Below, one piece after another: positions 18,866 to 27,521 of a DNA stretch of 64,000 nucleotides. The DNA is taken from assembly GCA_016290215.1 (NCBI GenBank), contig JAEETH010000005.1:41169-105168 (forward strand), in the 5' to 3' direction. The notes under the pieces are model-generated. The model saw only the letters and a program-made list of their open reading frames with translations, was not told the origin of the DNA and ran no database searches. This DNA is from Bacteroidales bacterium. GTDB lineage: Bacteria; Bacteroidota; Bacteroidia; Bacteroidales; F082. Positions within the stretch are counted from its first letter, which is position 1. The number at the start of each line of letters is the position of its first letter. A program made the position numbers and the translations under genes.

Positions 18866-19075
18866 ATGCCCAACCAAGCAATCCTTAAAGTCCCAACTAC
18901 GATTTTAATGGAAGAACAAGCCTTTATCGATTTAATTCACCAGAGCATGAAGAATTCTGCACGGCAGTTGCAAAGCTCTTTGGGACGACCGTCATCACAT
19001 GCTACGCGAGAGGAAGCTTTGAAGCAAGTTGAAATGTTGAACGCTGCCAAAAAAGTCCAAGAAACTTTGCAATAG
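18866..19075 (+). CDS. Small hypothetical protein
   Basis: 69 aa from the ATG at 18866, or 55 aa from the ATG at 18908. Mostly helical and hydrophilic (MEEQAFIDLIHQSMKN, EEALKQVEMLNAAKKVQETL), with no signal peptide. Its own -7 box directly upstream supports expression. Not recognised. It lies just before the decayed rhuM gene. Confidence 0.4.
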   Translation: MPNQAILKVPTTILMEEQAFIDLIHQSMKNSARQLQSSLGRPSSHATREEALKQVEMLNAAKKVQETLQ

Positions 19076-19180
19076 GCGAGTTTCAAGAACTAATCATTAA
19101 ATCTTCAATCCAAAAAAGTCTTTGGTTTTGCGGTTTTTTTTATCTTTGCAAAGCAAATAACAACATACAAAACCATCTTT

Positions 19181-19803
19181 ATGCCCTCCAACGAAATCAC
19201 CATCCGCTCATCCGCTGCCGAATATCTGACATACATCGCAGCCACTGGCGACAATCCTTAAAGCATCGAAATGCGTTATGAGGACGAGAACATCTGGCTT
19301 ACGCAAAAGCTTATGGCGGTGCTGTATGATGTAGATGTTCGAACAATTAACTATCACATAAAGAAGATTTTAGAAGACGGTGAACTGAACGAGAGTTCAG
19401 TTATCCGAAAATATTGGATAACTGCTTCTGACGGCAAAAACTATGAAACCAACCATTATGGTCTCCAAATGATTATCGCTGTCGGTTTCAAGGTAAACAA
19501 CGAAAGGGCAGTTCGTTTCCGCAAGTGGGCCAACCAAATAGTGAAGGACTAAACTATACAAGGCTGGGCCAAGCCAAACGCAACATTCCAATGACGATGC
19601 AGGATTGGGCAAAGCACCTTGACCGCATCCTCATGGCTACGGAGCATGAACTATTGACCAATGCAGGGACAATCTCAATGGAAGTCGCACGTCAACACGC
19701 CGAAACAGAATTCGAGAAATTTAGAATTGTTCAAGACCGCCTTTTTGAAAGCGATTTCGATAGGTTTTTGGCATTGGAAGAAGGACGGAAGGAGTTGGAA
19801 TAA
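19181..19803 (+). pseudogene. Decayed RhuM-family gene
   Basis: The N-terminal part (MPSNEITIRSS) meets an in-frame TAA at 19259-19261; the same frame then continues with RYEDENIWLTQKLMA, YHIKKILEDGEL and ITASDGKNYETNHYGLQMII, the conserved RhuM N-terminal domain, and stops at 19552. A C-terminal piece (PMTMQDWAKHLDRIL to LFESDFDRFLAL) follows in another frame (19525-19803). The middle of a normal RhuM protein (over 300 aa) is missing. Known RhuM proteins occur with restriction and toxin-antitoxin loci. A TATCTTTGC -7 box lies at 19141-19149. One nonsense change plus an internal deletion or frameshift fits a dead gene. Confidence 0.85.
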
Positions 19804-19815
19804 CCCATTGCCAGT

Positions 19816-20364
19816 TCAATCGTTATAATGTATCTCCTCCAAATTCTCCTGAATCATCTCCTTCAGATATTTCATGATGCTGACATCGGTCATGGGCATC
19901 CCGTCGAGGGCTTCCTTGATTTCATCGGTGTCGAAGACGAACTCGCCGTCGTCGGTGATGTGCTTGTAGATGAAATGGATGTCCTCGTGGGCCGAAAACA
20001 GCATCACCAATGAGCCGGCCAAGTCGCCCATCGGGGGACGGTCGAGGTGGTCGTGCTGGAACCAGAAGTTCAGCACAGTGCCTTTCCCAACCTCGCTCTC
20101 AATCTTCATGCCGCCACCAGCGTTTTCGGTGTTCATCTTAATGAGCGGCAGACCCAAGCCGACCTTGCGCGTTGTGCGCGAAGTGGTCCAGGGATCAGTT
20201 ACCTTGGCTAAAAACTCTGGCGTCATGCCTTTACCGTTGTCCTTAATGGTGAAGGCGTATATGTTATCTTTCAGGCTGTCACGAATGGTCAGCTCGACAA
20301 GGGTTGAGTTGGCCGCCGTCGAGTTTTCCATCAGGTCGTAAACGTGCATTGATAGTTCTTTCAT
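19816..20364 (-). CDS. HATPase-domain ATP-binding protein
   Basis: 182 aa. An N-terminal HATPase_c domain with MENSTAANST (N box), IKDNGKGM (G1) and RKVGLGLPLIKMNTE (G2), then a C-terminal helical part of about 80 aa with no clear family. There is no histidine-phosphorylation domain, so it is not a normal sensor kinase; in known clusters such ATPases sit next to PHP, DRTGG and [FeFe]-hydrogenase genes, as here. Downstream, the same-strand genes resume only at 17668 after a foreign-looking plus-strand block. Its partner is unknown. Confidence 0.8.
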   Translation of the reverse strand: MKELSMHVYDLMENSTAANSTLVELTIRDSLKDNIYAFTIKDNGKGMTPEFLAKVTDPWTTSRTTRKVGLGLPLIKMNTENAGGGMKIESEVGKGTVLNFWFQHDHLDRPPMGDLAGSLVMLFSAHEDIHFIYKHITDDGEFVFDTDEIKEALDGMPMTDVSIMKYLKEMIQENLEEIHYND

Positions 20365-20377
20365 AGTCTATTTTTTT

Positions 20378-20515
20378 GACTTCGGGACACGAGACTTTTT
20401 GACTATGACCATTGACCATGACTATGACCGCTTTCACGGAAATGCAGTAGTTTCAACTCTAGGCTAAAGTGGTCATTGTCATAGTCACAAGTCATCGTCC
20501 CATAGTCTCGCGTCC
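20378..20515. repeat. GACTATGACC-type intergenic repeat, copy 1
   Basis: Left arm holds GACTATGACC / GACCATGACTATGACC units, right arm the complementary GGTCATTGTCATAGTC, and the ends carry GGGACACGAGAC and CCATAGTCTCGCG. Related copies lie at 21913-22090, 30959-31036 and 35358-35502. Confidence 0.75.
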
Positions 20516-20543
20516 AATGTGTAAACTAATGTTGTTCATTTAC

Positions 20544-21320
20544 TCATCCAAAAAGGAGTTGTAGTTTTTCCTTGGGTTCAGTGTCGATATAGCGTCCGTT
20601 CTCGCCGTGCAGCGTCTTGCGGAACTCATCGAAGGTCTTGTCGTACATGTGCAGCACGCAATGCACCTCGCCGATGATGTGCAGGAAGTGAGCGTCGCTG
20701 CTCTTGGTGAAGTTGAACTTCTTCAGGTAGGCGTATTTCTTCAGGAAATCGGGCTTGGTGACGTGCTTCGAGATTTCCAAAGCATCCGCCTTGATGTCGG
20801 GCGGCACGAAGCCTAACTGACTCACCAAGCTGCTTGCTGGCTTGTTGACGTGCGCGGGAACAAACAGCCCGCCGATTTCATGCACCACATCATAGAGTTG
20901 GTCCAAATCGGCATCCAGCGCCGACCACAGCAGCCATTCCTCTTCGCCTACCACTTCCTCATTCTCATCAACGATGAGTTGATAGCCGAATTTTTCCTCA
21001 TCCAATGGAATGTGGGGGAGGTGTGCGTCAAGAAATTCCTGGAATTTGTCCAGCTGCTCGTCGTTCTCGAAGTAGGCGAGGGCATGGGCTTCTTCTTGCG
21101 TGGTGATTTCGACGCCGCCGATGACAAAGATGCCGTTTTCGCGTCCAATCTTTTGCGTCACCTTCACCTGCCGGGTGGTGTTGTGATCGCAGATGGCGAT
21201 GACGTCGAGGTGGAGCTTCTTGGCCTGCTCTACGATGGCGGAGGGACTCATATAGAGGTCGCCGCACGGCGAAAGCACCGTGTGCATGTGGAGGTCGGCT
21301 CTATATGATTGGAGTTCCAT
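20544..21320 (-). CDS. PHP-domain metal-dependent phosphoesterase-like protein
   Basis: 258 aa. PHP motifs are visible: DLHMHTVLSPCGD near residue 9, ICDHN near residue 43, a Glu in VEITTQEEAHALAYF, VPAHVNKP near 155, and SSDAH near 210. These supply the usual metal-binding His, Asp and Glu residues. The known family hydrolyses phosphoesters or phosphates; the substrate of this branch, which travels with redox-cluster genes, is unknown. It lies between a DRTGG gene and an HATPase gene on the same strand. Confidence 0.85.
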   Translation of the reverse strand: MELQSYRADLHMHTVLSPCGDLYMSPSAIVEQAKKLHLDVIAICDHNTTRQVKVTQKIGRENGIFVIGGVEITTQEEAHALAYFENDEQLDKFQEFLDAHLPHIPLDEEKFGYQLIVDENEEVVGEEEWLLWSALDADLDQLYDVVHEIGGLFVPAHVNKPASSLVSQLGFVPPDIKADALEISKHVTKPDFLKKYAYLKKFNFTKSSDAHFLHIIGEVHCVLHMYDKTFDEFRKTLHGENGRYIDTEPKEKLQLLFG

Positions 21321-21415
21321 AAGAGTTAGGAGTTAGGAGTTAGGAGTTAGGAGTGAAATGCATTGCTGGCGTCAGCCTGCTCCTCACTCCCAACTACACA
21401 CTCCTAACTATTTAA
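21321..21415. repeat. GAGTTAGGAGTTAG low-complexity inverted repeat
   Basis: Four and a half direct copies of TTAGGAG(T) at 21326-21354 and complementary CTCCTCACTCCCAAC / CACTCCTAAC stretches at 21380-21410 form an imperfect hairpin. The same words start the nqrB coding sequence (25688-25730). It overlaps the last codons of the downstream DRTGG gene. Confidence 0.7.
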
Positions 21416-21739
21416 AAGGTTATAAACCAATCCAGCGATCTCGTATGTGGGAAGGTTGGTCTGCAGGATGGGCAAATCCTCGTCGTTGCTCTGCTCGATG
21501 GTCTCATCGTTAGGCATGAGGTTCTTCACCAGGATGATGCATGACATTTCCTTCAGCGAGGCCACGGCCATCACGTTCTTGTGGGTTTGGAGGGTAATCC
21601 AGATGTTGCCTTCCATGGCGTTGCCCATCACGTCGCTCAAAAGGTCGCTGATGTAGCAGCCATCTATCTCTCTGTCAAGGCCTTTCTCACCCGAGAGGAC
21701 CTTCAGGTTGAGTTTTTCGACTAATTCTTTTACTTTCAT
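21404..21739 (-). CDS. DRTGG-domain protein, copy 2
   Basis: 111 aa. Same architecture as the protein at 17324-17668: CYISDLLSDVMGNAMEG near residue 27, then WITLQTHKNVMAVASL. It is first of the minus-strand trio DRTGG, PHP, HATPase. A role as ligand sensor in the redox-signalling cluster is inferred from context only. Confidence 0.8.
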   Translation of the reverse strand: MKVKELVEKLNLKVLSGEKGLDREIDGCYISDLLSDVMGNAMEGNIWITLQTHKNVMAVASLKEMSCIILVKNLMPNDETIEQSNDEDLPILQTNLPTYEIAGLVYNLLNS

Positions 21740-21818
21740 TGTTTATCGTTTTAAATCTTGTGTTTCGTTACTATTGGACTGCAAATTTATGAATTATTTT
21801 CTAAATAACGAAAAACTC

Positions 21819-21856
21819 AAAAAAATAACGGCACCGCATGAAGCGACACCGTTATT
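21819..21856 (-). terminator. Terminator for the minus strand downstream of aspA
   Basis: AATAACGG (21824-21831) pairs with CCGTTATT (21849-21856), with an inner CGC/GCG pair. On the minus strand the hairpin is followed by a T run (A run 21819-21825). It ends transcripts from aspA before the DRTGG gene. Confidence 0.75.
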
Positions 21857-21912
21857 CAAAGCAATTTCCTAATTAAATAAGTAACTAATCAAATTTAAAC
21901 TACATGTTTTTT

Positions 21913-22090
21913 GACTCGGGGCTTTTTGACCATGACCATTGACTATGACCATGACCACTTTTATAGAGTTCGAGATTTTGCGGGCTTTTCTTTGGACAAG
22001 TGATTAGCCATTGTAAAGCCGTTAAGCTCAACCACAATTTGCCAGTGGTCATAGTCATGGTCACAAGTCATTGTTCTATAGTCTCGCGTC
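21913..22090. repeat. GACTATGACC-type intergenic repeat, copy 2
   Basis: Same arms as copy 1 (GACCATGACCATTGACTATG left, GGTCATAGTCATGGTCAC right) and the same outer words GACTCGGGG and CTATAGTCTCGCGTCC, but a different and longer centre. It lies between the aspA stop codon and its terminator. Confidence 0.75.
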
Positions 22091-22119
22091 CATTATGTAA
22101 ACTAAATCTGCCCATCTAC

Positions 22120-23541
22120 TTACAGTTTAATGTCAATGGGCTTAAGCATGTTCTCGGGACGGAGAATCTTGTCGAGTTGCTCCTTGGTGAGCAGGTTGTG
22201 CTCGAGGACCAGTTCGTAGACGCCGCGACCGGTTTCGCTGGCTTCCTTGGCAATCTTGGTGGATTGCTTGTAGCCTATGATGGGGTTGAGCATGGTGACG
22301 ATGCCGATGCTGCCTTCAACCAGTTTGCGGCAACGCTCTTCGTTAGCAACGATGCCTTCGATGCAGTACTTGCGCAGGGTGTCAAGGCCGTTGGTGAGCA
22401 GGTGGATGGACTCGAAGAGGCTGTAGGCAATGACAGGTTCCATCACGTTCAGTTCGAGCTGACCGTTGTCGGAGGCGAAGGTGATGGTCATGTCGTTACC
22501 GATCACCTTATAGCACACTTGGTTCATCACTTCGGGGATGACCGGGTTGACCTTACCAGGCATGATGGAAGAACCGGGCTGGCGCTCGGGCAGGTGGATC
22601 TCGTTGAAGCCGCAGCGAGGGCCGGAACTCATCAGACGGAGGTCGTTACACATCTTATTGATCTTGATGCAGAGGCGCTTCATGGCCGCGCTGTATTGGA
22701 TCATGCAACTCGTTGCACTGGTGGCTTCGATGAGGTTGTCGGCCAAATGGATGCTCCATCCTGTAATTTCGCGCAAGGCCTTGATGCAAGCCATGCTATA
22801 GCCAGGCTTGGAGCAGATGCCCGTACCGATGGCCGTGGCACCCATGTTGACGGTGAGGAACTCGCGGGCAGCACTGTTCAAAGTGCGCAGTTCGCCACGA
22901 AGCGAAGCGGCAAAGCCACTGAACGTCTGTCCCAAAGTCATGGGGACAGCATCCTGCAATTGGGTGCGGCCCATCTTGATGACTTCGGCAAACTCTTTGG
23001 CTTTTTTCTCTAAGGCATCGATCATCTGGGTCAGATGGGGGAGGAACTCCTCATGTTCAAGGAACATGGCCATGTGGATGGCGCAAGGATAAGCGTCATT
23101 GGTGGATTGTGAAGCGTTCACCACATCGTTGGGCGAGCAGAACTCGTATTGACCGCGTTGGTAACCCATGATTTCAAGGGCGCGGTTGGCAATCACCTCG
23201 TTGGCGCACATATTGGTTGAGGTACCGGCACCACCTTGTATCATGTCAATCGGGAATTGGTCGTGGTGCTGTCCGGCAATCAGTTCGTCGCAAGCCTGGC
23301 AGATGGCGTTGGCTTGTTGGACCGTGATCATGCCCACTTCATAGTTGGCAAGTGCAGCGGCTTTCTTCGTGATGGCCATACCTTTGATGAAATTGGGGTA
23401 ACTGACCATTAGATTGCCACTGATATGGAAGTTTTCAATGGCGCGGGTTGTCTGAACACCATAGAGGGCATCTTCTGGAACTTCTTTGCTTCCGAGAAGG
23501 TCGCTCTCGGTGCGGAATTTACTTGTGTTCTTGGTTGTCAT
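22120..23541 (-). CDS. aspA: Aspartate ammonia-lyase
   Basis: 473 aa from the ATG at 23541 (a TTG lies 24 bases upstream). It has the fumarase/aspartase signature GSSIMPGKVNP, GAGTSTNMCANEV with the substrate-binding TSTNM, and SQSTNDAYP; the size is normal for AspA. It deaminates aspartate to fumarate and ammonia in the cytoplasm. A fumarase of the same superfamily is a possible alternative call, but the NMCANEVIANRA pattern favours aspartase. Next to the Nqr/fumarate reductase genes it would feed fumarate to anaerobic respiration. It has its own promoter (23613-23621). Confidence 0.88.
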   Translation of the reverse strand: MTTKNTSKFRTESDLLGSKEVPEDALYGVQTTRAIENFHISGNLMVSYPNFIKGMAITKKAAALANYEVGMITVQQANAICQACDELIAGQHHDQFPIDMIQGGAGTSTNMCANEVIANRALEIMGYQRGQYEFCSPNDVVNASQSTNDAYPCAIHMAMFLEHEEFLPHLTQMIDALEKKAKEFAEVIKMGRTQLQDAVPMTLGQTFSGFAASLRGELRTLNSAAREFLTVNMGATAIGTGICSKPGYSMACIKALREITGWSIHLADNLIEATSATSCMIQYSAAMKRLCIKINKMCNDLRLMSSGPRCGFNEIHLPERQPGSSIMPGKVNPVIPEVMNQVCYKVIGNDMTITFASDNGQLELNVMEPVIAYSLFESIHLLTNGLDTLRKYCIEGIVANEERCRKLVEGSIGIVTMLNPIIGYKQSTKIAKEASETGRGVYELVLEHNLLTKEQLDKILRPENMLKPIDIKL

Positions 23542-23612
23542 GGCTTCAAGTGTTTTGATTTTCAATTAATTATAATAATTTCTATTTTTTATTCGATACA
23601 TTTTTATCGTTT

Positions 23613-23621
23613 GCAAAAGTA
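23613..23621 (-). promoter_or_regulatory. -7 box of aspA
   Basis: On the minus strand TACTTTTGC fits TAnnTTTGC, about 72 bases before the aspA ATG. The 388-base gap 23542-23929 otherwise holds AT-rich sequence with short direct repeats (ATAAATGATT) and the divergent nqr promoter. Confidence 0.6.
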
Positions 23622-23797
23622 CAAAGAAATCAAATACTTGAAGTAAAAAAATGAAATATTTGCAAACTATTCTTCAAATTAAAGCTTAATCTATTGGAAT
23701 ATAAATGATTATAAATGATTTAAGAGCTTAAAAAATGCCTAAAATCTCAATTTTGAAAATTTTTGCCTTTTTTTCGTGGAAATCAAAATAAATGTCG

Positions 23798-23806
23798 TAA
23801 TTTTGC
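23798..23806 (+). promoter_or_regulatory. -7 box of the trx-like/nqr operon
   Basis: TAATTTTGC fits TAnnTTTGC and lies about 124 bases upstream of the first ORF of the operon. Confidence 0.6.
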
Positions 23807-23929
23807 AGCGGGATACATATACGATAAAAACATATCGAATTGACGGACAAGTAGCATGATTATTATAATAAGGTATATAAATGCTATGGAAGTGCCAATA
23901 AAGACAAGGAAAATATTTAAATCAAAGTA

Positions 23930-24235
23930 ATGATGATAATAAAGATTTGTACTGGAAGTTCGTGTCACCTCAATGGTTCTTACGACGTGATTCAGGAATT
24001 CAAGAGTTTGCTGAAGAAATACGATGTCGAAGACTTGATTGAACTGAAAGCTAGTTTTTGCTTCAACGAGTGCATCAATGGCGTGAATGTAAAGTGCGAG
24101 ACTGGATCCATGATGAACCAGGAGATGCCGAATATGACGCTGTGTGACGACGGTTTTCTCCTGCATCATGTCACCAAGGAGAATGCCGAGGATCTTTTTG
24201 TGAAGCAGATCTATCCTTTGCTTAACCTCAAATAA
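23930..24235 (+). CDS. Thioredoxin-like [2Fe-2S] protein, nqr-linked
   Basis: 101 aa (a second ATG at 23933). Thioredoxin-like [2Fe-2S] ferredoxin fold as in the NuoE/HydC C-terminal domain: Cys ligands in CTGSSC (residues 7-12) and CFNEC (44-48). It stops one base before nqrA, so it is surely co-transcribed with the Nqr genes. Its close paralogue at 38386-38685 is linked in the same way to the sensory hydrogenase; both end in DGFLL.H.VTK.NAE.LFVK.IYPL. It is probably a small electron carrier or redox sensor; linkage to Nqr is inferred from position. Confidence 0.8.
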   Translation: MMIIKICTGSSCHLNGSYDVIQEFKSLLKKYDVEDLIELKASFCFNECINGVNVKCETGSMMNQEMPNMTLCDDGFLLHHVTKENAEDLFVKQIYPLLNLK

Positions 24236-24236
24236 A

Positions 24237-25685
24237 ATGTCTGAGACTATAACGATACGCAATGGCCTTGACCTGCCCATCAGTGGAGTCGCTGAGAAGC
24301 GCCTCACCGATGCGCGCAGCATCACGACCTACGCCATGAAGCCCACTGACTTTGTGGGACTCACGCCGCGATTGCTGGTCGAGGAAGGCGATAGGGTGGC
24401 TGTCGGCGATGCCTTGTTTTGCGACAAGAGCGATGAACGCATTCGCTTCACTTCACCCGTCAACGGGCAGGTGAAAGCCATCGTGAGAGGCGAGAAACGC
24501 AAGCTTTTGGAGGTGGTTGTGGAAGCGGATTTCAAATCCGCAGGCTCGACCGTCGCTGATTACAAATCAGCGGCAGCGGCTTTGACCACGGCAGATGCAA
24601 TTAAAGCAGCCATGCTGCAATGCGGTCTTTGGACACAACTGCGCCAGCGGCCTTTTGGCACCGTCGCCAACCCCGATGACAAGCCCAAGGCCATCTTCAT
24701 CAGCGCATTCAGCAGTGCACCTTTGGCACCTGATTACGACTTTATTATGCGGGGTAGGGAAGAGCCTCTCAAAATAGGCCTTGAGGCGCTGGCAAAGTTG
24801 ACGAACGGAAAAGTCCATATTTGTTTCCGTCCCAATCAGCATCTTGCTTCAACAATTCAACAATTAAACAATCAACAGTTCAACATCCACTTTATTAACG
24901 GTCCTCACCCTGCTGGAAACATCGGCACACAAATCGCCCACATCGACCCTATTAATAAAGGAGAAATCGTCTGGACGATGAACCTGCAGGACGTTGCCGT
25001 GCTGGGTGAACTGGTTGCCACTGGCATTTACAAGCCTGAGCGTGTTGTCGCCGTGGCCGGACCCAATATTAAGAACCCACATTATTACCGTGTAAAGTGT
25101 GGGGCTTGTTTAGCTGAGATTACGAAAGCGCAACTGCTTAACAATGAATATCCTAAGATGGATGCCAGCGATGTCACGAAGGAAAACCGCGTCATTTCTG
25201 GCGACATCCTGAGCGGCACACAAATCGCCGCTGATGGCTTTCTGAGTGCCTACGATGACCTGGTGAGCATCCTGCCCGAAGGCGACTATTACGACTTCAT
25301 GGGCTGGCTGATGCCTGGCTTCAGGAAGTTCAGCTTCTCGCGTACCTTCCTCAGTGGTTTCATGCCGAAAAGCACCTTCAAGCCCATGGGCATCGAGCTT
25401 CCGCGCTTCGAAAACTTCTGGAAATTCGATACCAACACCCACGGCGACTTGCGCCCCTTGGTATTCACGGGCAACTTCGAGCGGGTCTTCCCCTTCGACA
25501 TTTATCCCACTCAACTCATCAAGGCCTGCATCATCGGCGACATTGAGCTGATGGAGAACTTGGGCATCTATGAGGTCGAGCCCGAAGACTTCGCCATTTG
25601 CGAGTTCATCGACACATCGAAAACCGACATCCAAGCTATCATCCGTGAGGCATTGGAGAAACTGAGAAAGGAGGGATTATCATGA
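24237..25685 (+). CDS. nqrA: Na+-translocating NADH:quinone oxidoreductase subunit A
   Basis: 482 aa, slightly longer than usual. N-terminal ITIRNGLDLPISG, DFVGLTPRLLVEEGD and FTSPVNGQVKAIVRGEKR are typical NqrA; it is the peripheral, quinone-proximal subunit of the Na+ pump. The extra length lies in two places that look like inserted repeats: two back-to-back palindromes (24525-24571, coding ADFKSAGSTVADYKSAA) and a CAATTCAACAATTAAACAATC stretch (24849-24883, coding STIQQLNNQQFN). Both keep the frame. The stop codon overlaps the nqrB start by four bases (ATGA). Confidence 0.95.
   Translation: MSETITIRNGLDLPISGVAEKRLTDARSITTYAMKPTDFVGLTPRLLVEEGDRVAVGDALFCDKSDERIRFTSPVNGQVKAIVRGEKRKLLEVVVEADFKSAGSTVADYKSAAAALTTADAIKAAMLQCGLWTQLRQRPFGTVANPDDKPKAIFISAFSSAPLAPDYDFIMRGREEPLKIGLEALAKLTNGKVHICFRPNQHLASTIQQLNNQQFNIHFINGPHPAGNIGTQIAHIDPINKGEIVWTMNLQDVAVLGELVATGIYKPERVVAVAGPNIKNPHYYRVKCGACLAEITKAQLLNNEYPKMDASDVTKENRVISGDILSGTQIAADGFLSAYDDLVSILPEGDYYDFMGWLMPGFRKFSFSRTFLSGFMPKSTFKPMGIELPRFENFWKFDTNTHGDLRPLVFTGNFERVFPFDIYPTQLIKACIIGDIELMENLGIYEVEPEDFAICEFIDTSKTDIQAIIREALEKLRKEGLS
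24525..24571. repeat. Two in-frame palindromes inside nqrA
   Basis: GCGGATTTCAAATCCGC (24525-24541) and GCTGATTACAAATCAGC (24555-24571), separated by 13 bases, are each a perfect or near-perfect 17-base palindrome and similar to each other. They code for ADFKSA and ADYKSA. Confidence 0.8.
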
Positions 25686-26908
25686 GTAAGAAGTTAGGAG
25701 TTAGGAGTGAGGAGTATAAAGTGAAGAGTACTGCGTTTAAAGGACTGGCAAAGTGGTTCGAGACCCATAAGCCTAAAGGGAAATGGGCTTGGCTGGGAAG
25801 CACATACGAAGCTTTCCATACCTTTGCCTTCACGCCCAATCGGGTCACCAAGCGCGGCAGCCATGTTCGTGACGCCATCGATTTGAAACGCGCCATGATT
25901 ATGGTTGTCATCGCCCTCGTTCCTGCCATGCTCTTCGGTATGTGGAATATCGGCTATCAGACTTCGCTTCACGCCACGGATTGGCCTTACGAACTGGGTA
26001 CAGTAGCCAGTTGGTGGTACTGCCTTTGGTTTGGCTTCTTGAGAATGCTGCCCATGTTGGCAGTGTCGTATATCGTCGGTTTGGGCATTGAATTCACCTT
26101 CGCGCAGATACGTCACCATGAGGTGAACGAAGGCTTTTTGGTCACAGGTTTCATCATCCCGATGATTGTACCGGTCACCACACCTTTGTGGCAACTCGCT
26201 CTTGCCGTGGCCTTTGCCGTCATCATCGGCAAGGAGGTCTTCGGCGGCACGGGAATGAATTTCCTCAATCCCGCCTTGGTGGCGCGCGCCTTCCTCTTCT
26301 TCGCTTATCCCACAAGGATGTCGGGCGACAACGTATGGATTGCCGCCGACCTCTGGGGCACCGACGCCATCACGAGCGCCACGCCTTTGGCTGAATTGGC
26401 CGCTGGCGTGCATCCTTCGGCTTCCGCCTTGGATATGTTCATCGGAACCATTCCTGGGTCTACCTGTGAGACCTCTGTGATAGCCATTTTGTTAGGCGCC
26501 ATTCTGTTGTTGTTCACGGGTATCGCCAGTTGGCGTGTCATGCTTTCTGTCGTGCTTGGCGGTGGTCTCATGGGCTTGTTATTCAATGCCATTGGCGCCA
26601 ACGAATACATGCAAGTGCCATTCTACTATCATTACCTGATGGGCGGTTTCATGTTCGGTGCGGTCTTCATGGCCACCGACCCTGTTACGGCAGCTCAGAC
26701 CAACATAGGCAAGTGGATCTATGGCCTGCTCATCGGTATCTTTGCCGTGATGCTCCGTGTCATCAACCCGGCCTATCCTGAGGGTATGATGCTCAGCATC
26801 CTGCTCATGAACTGCTTCGCTCCGCTCATCGACCACTGCGTGGTGGCCAGGAACATCAAAATGCGCCAACATCGTGCCTTAAAACTCTCAAAAACCGTTA
26901 AGTCATGA
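25682..26908 (+). CDS. nqrB: Na+-translocating NADH:quinone oxidoreductase subunit B
   Basis: 408 aa membrane protein with about ten hydrophobic segments. The SATPLAEL motif carries the Thr that binds FMN covalently in the known family (near residue 232). The first 17 or so codons (KKLGVRSEEYKVKS) are built from the GAGTTAGGAGT repeat also found between genes at 21321-21415, so the N-terminus has been replaced or extended by a repeat. Start and stop overlap nqrA and nqrC by ATGA. Confidence 0.95.
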   Translation: MSKKLGVRSEEYKVKSTAFKGLAKWFETHKPKGKWAWLGSTYEAFHTFAFTPNRVTKRGSHVRDAIDLKRAMIMVVIALVPAMLFGMWNIGYQTSLHATDWPYELGTVASWWYCLWFGFLRMLPMLAVSYIVGLGIEFTFAQIRHHEVNEGFLVTGFIIPMIVPVTTPLWQLALAVAFAVIIGKEVFGGTGMNFLNPALVARAFLFFAYPTRMSGDNVWIAADLWGTDAITSATPLAELAAGVHPSASALDMFIGTIPGSTCETSVIAILLGAILLLFTGIASWRVMLSVVLGGGLMGLLFNAIGANEYMQVPFYYHYLMGGFMFGAVFMATDPVTAAQTNIGKWIYGLLIGIFAVMLRVINPAYPEGMMLSILLMNCFAPLIDHCVVARNIKMRQHRALKLSKTVKS

Positions 26909-27519
26909 AGAAAGATGTCAATAGCAATCGGTATATCTTCTTGTACGCCACTATTTTAATCATCATTGTGGCGGTACTGCTCACGGTGACGGCCTTGTGG
27001 CTACAACCTTTCCAAGACCGCAACAAGAAGAACGAGAAACGTATCAGCATCCTTACGGCGGCTGGCATTCCCAATGTGGATGCCAAAAATGCCCCCTTGC
27101 TTTTCGAGAAGCATTGCACGGGTTCGTTTCTGTTGGATGAGAGCGGCAATATCTCTGAGGACGGAACCCTTCCTTTATTTGTCATCGATCGCCAAATCAG
27201 CGTCATCCCCATGCAGGGCAACGGACTTTGGGGTCCCATTTGGGGCTATCTCGCCATTGCTGCCGATGGCAGGACCATTTTGGGTGCCAACTTCGACCAC
27301 AAGTCGGAAACCCCTGGTTTGGGCGGTGAAATCACGACCGAGAAATTCAAAGGTCAATTCTCTGGAAAACAGATACTTGAAAATGGGAACATTGTTCCTA
27401 TTCAATTTGATGCCATCACAGGCGCAACCAAGACTTCGAATGGAGTTAAAGAAATGATTGACAATACTTTGGAGAAATATTCGGCATATTTAAGCAGAAT
27501 AGCAGAGAGAGGAGAATAA
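26905..27519 (+). CDS. nqrC: Na+-translocating NADH:quinone oxidoreductase subunit C
   Basis: 204 aa. One N-terminal membrane helix (about residues 10-31), then the FMN-binding domain; DAITGATKTSNGV near residue 172 contains the covalent-FMN motif. The central part around GPIWGYLAIAADGRTI is typical of NqrC/RnfG. Normal length, ATGA-coupled to nqrB, two bases from nqrD. Confidence 0.95.
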   Translation: MKKDVNSNRYIFLYATILIIIVAVLLTVTALWLQPFQDRNKKNEKRISILTAAGIPNVDAKNAPLLFEKHCTGSFLLDESGNISEDGTLPLFVIDRQISVIPMQGNGLWGPIWGYLAIAADGRTILGANFDHKSETPGLGGEITTEKFKGQFSGKQILENGNIVPIQFDAITGATKTSNGVKEMIDNTLEKYSAYLSRIAERGE

Positions 27520-27521
27520 CT

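Noticed and set aside
22000-23013. 337-codon plus-strand frame
   Set aside because: Antisense to aspA; no recognisable domain.
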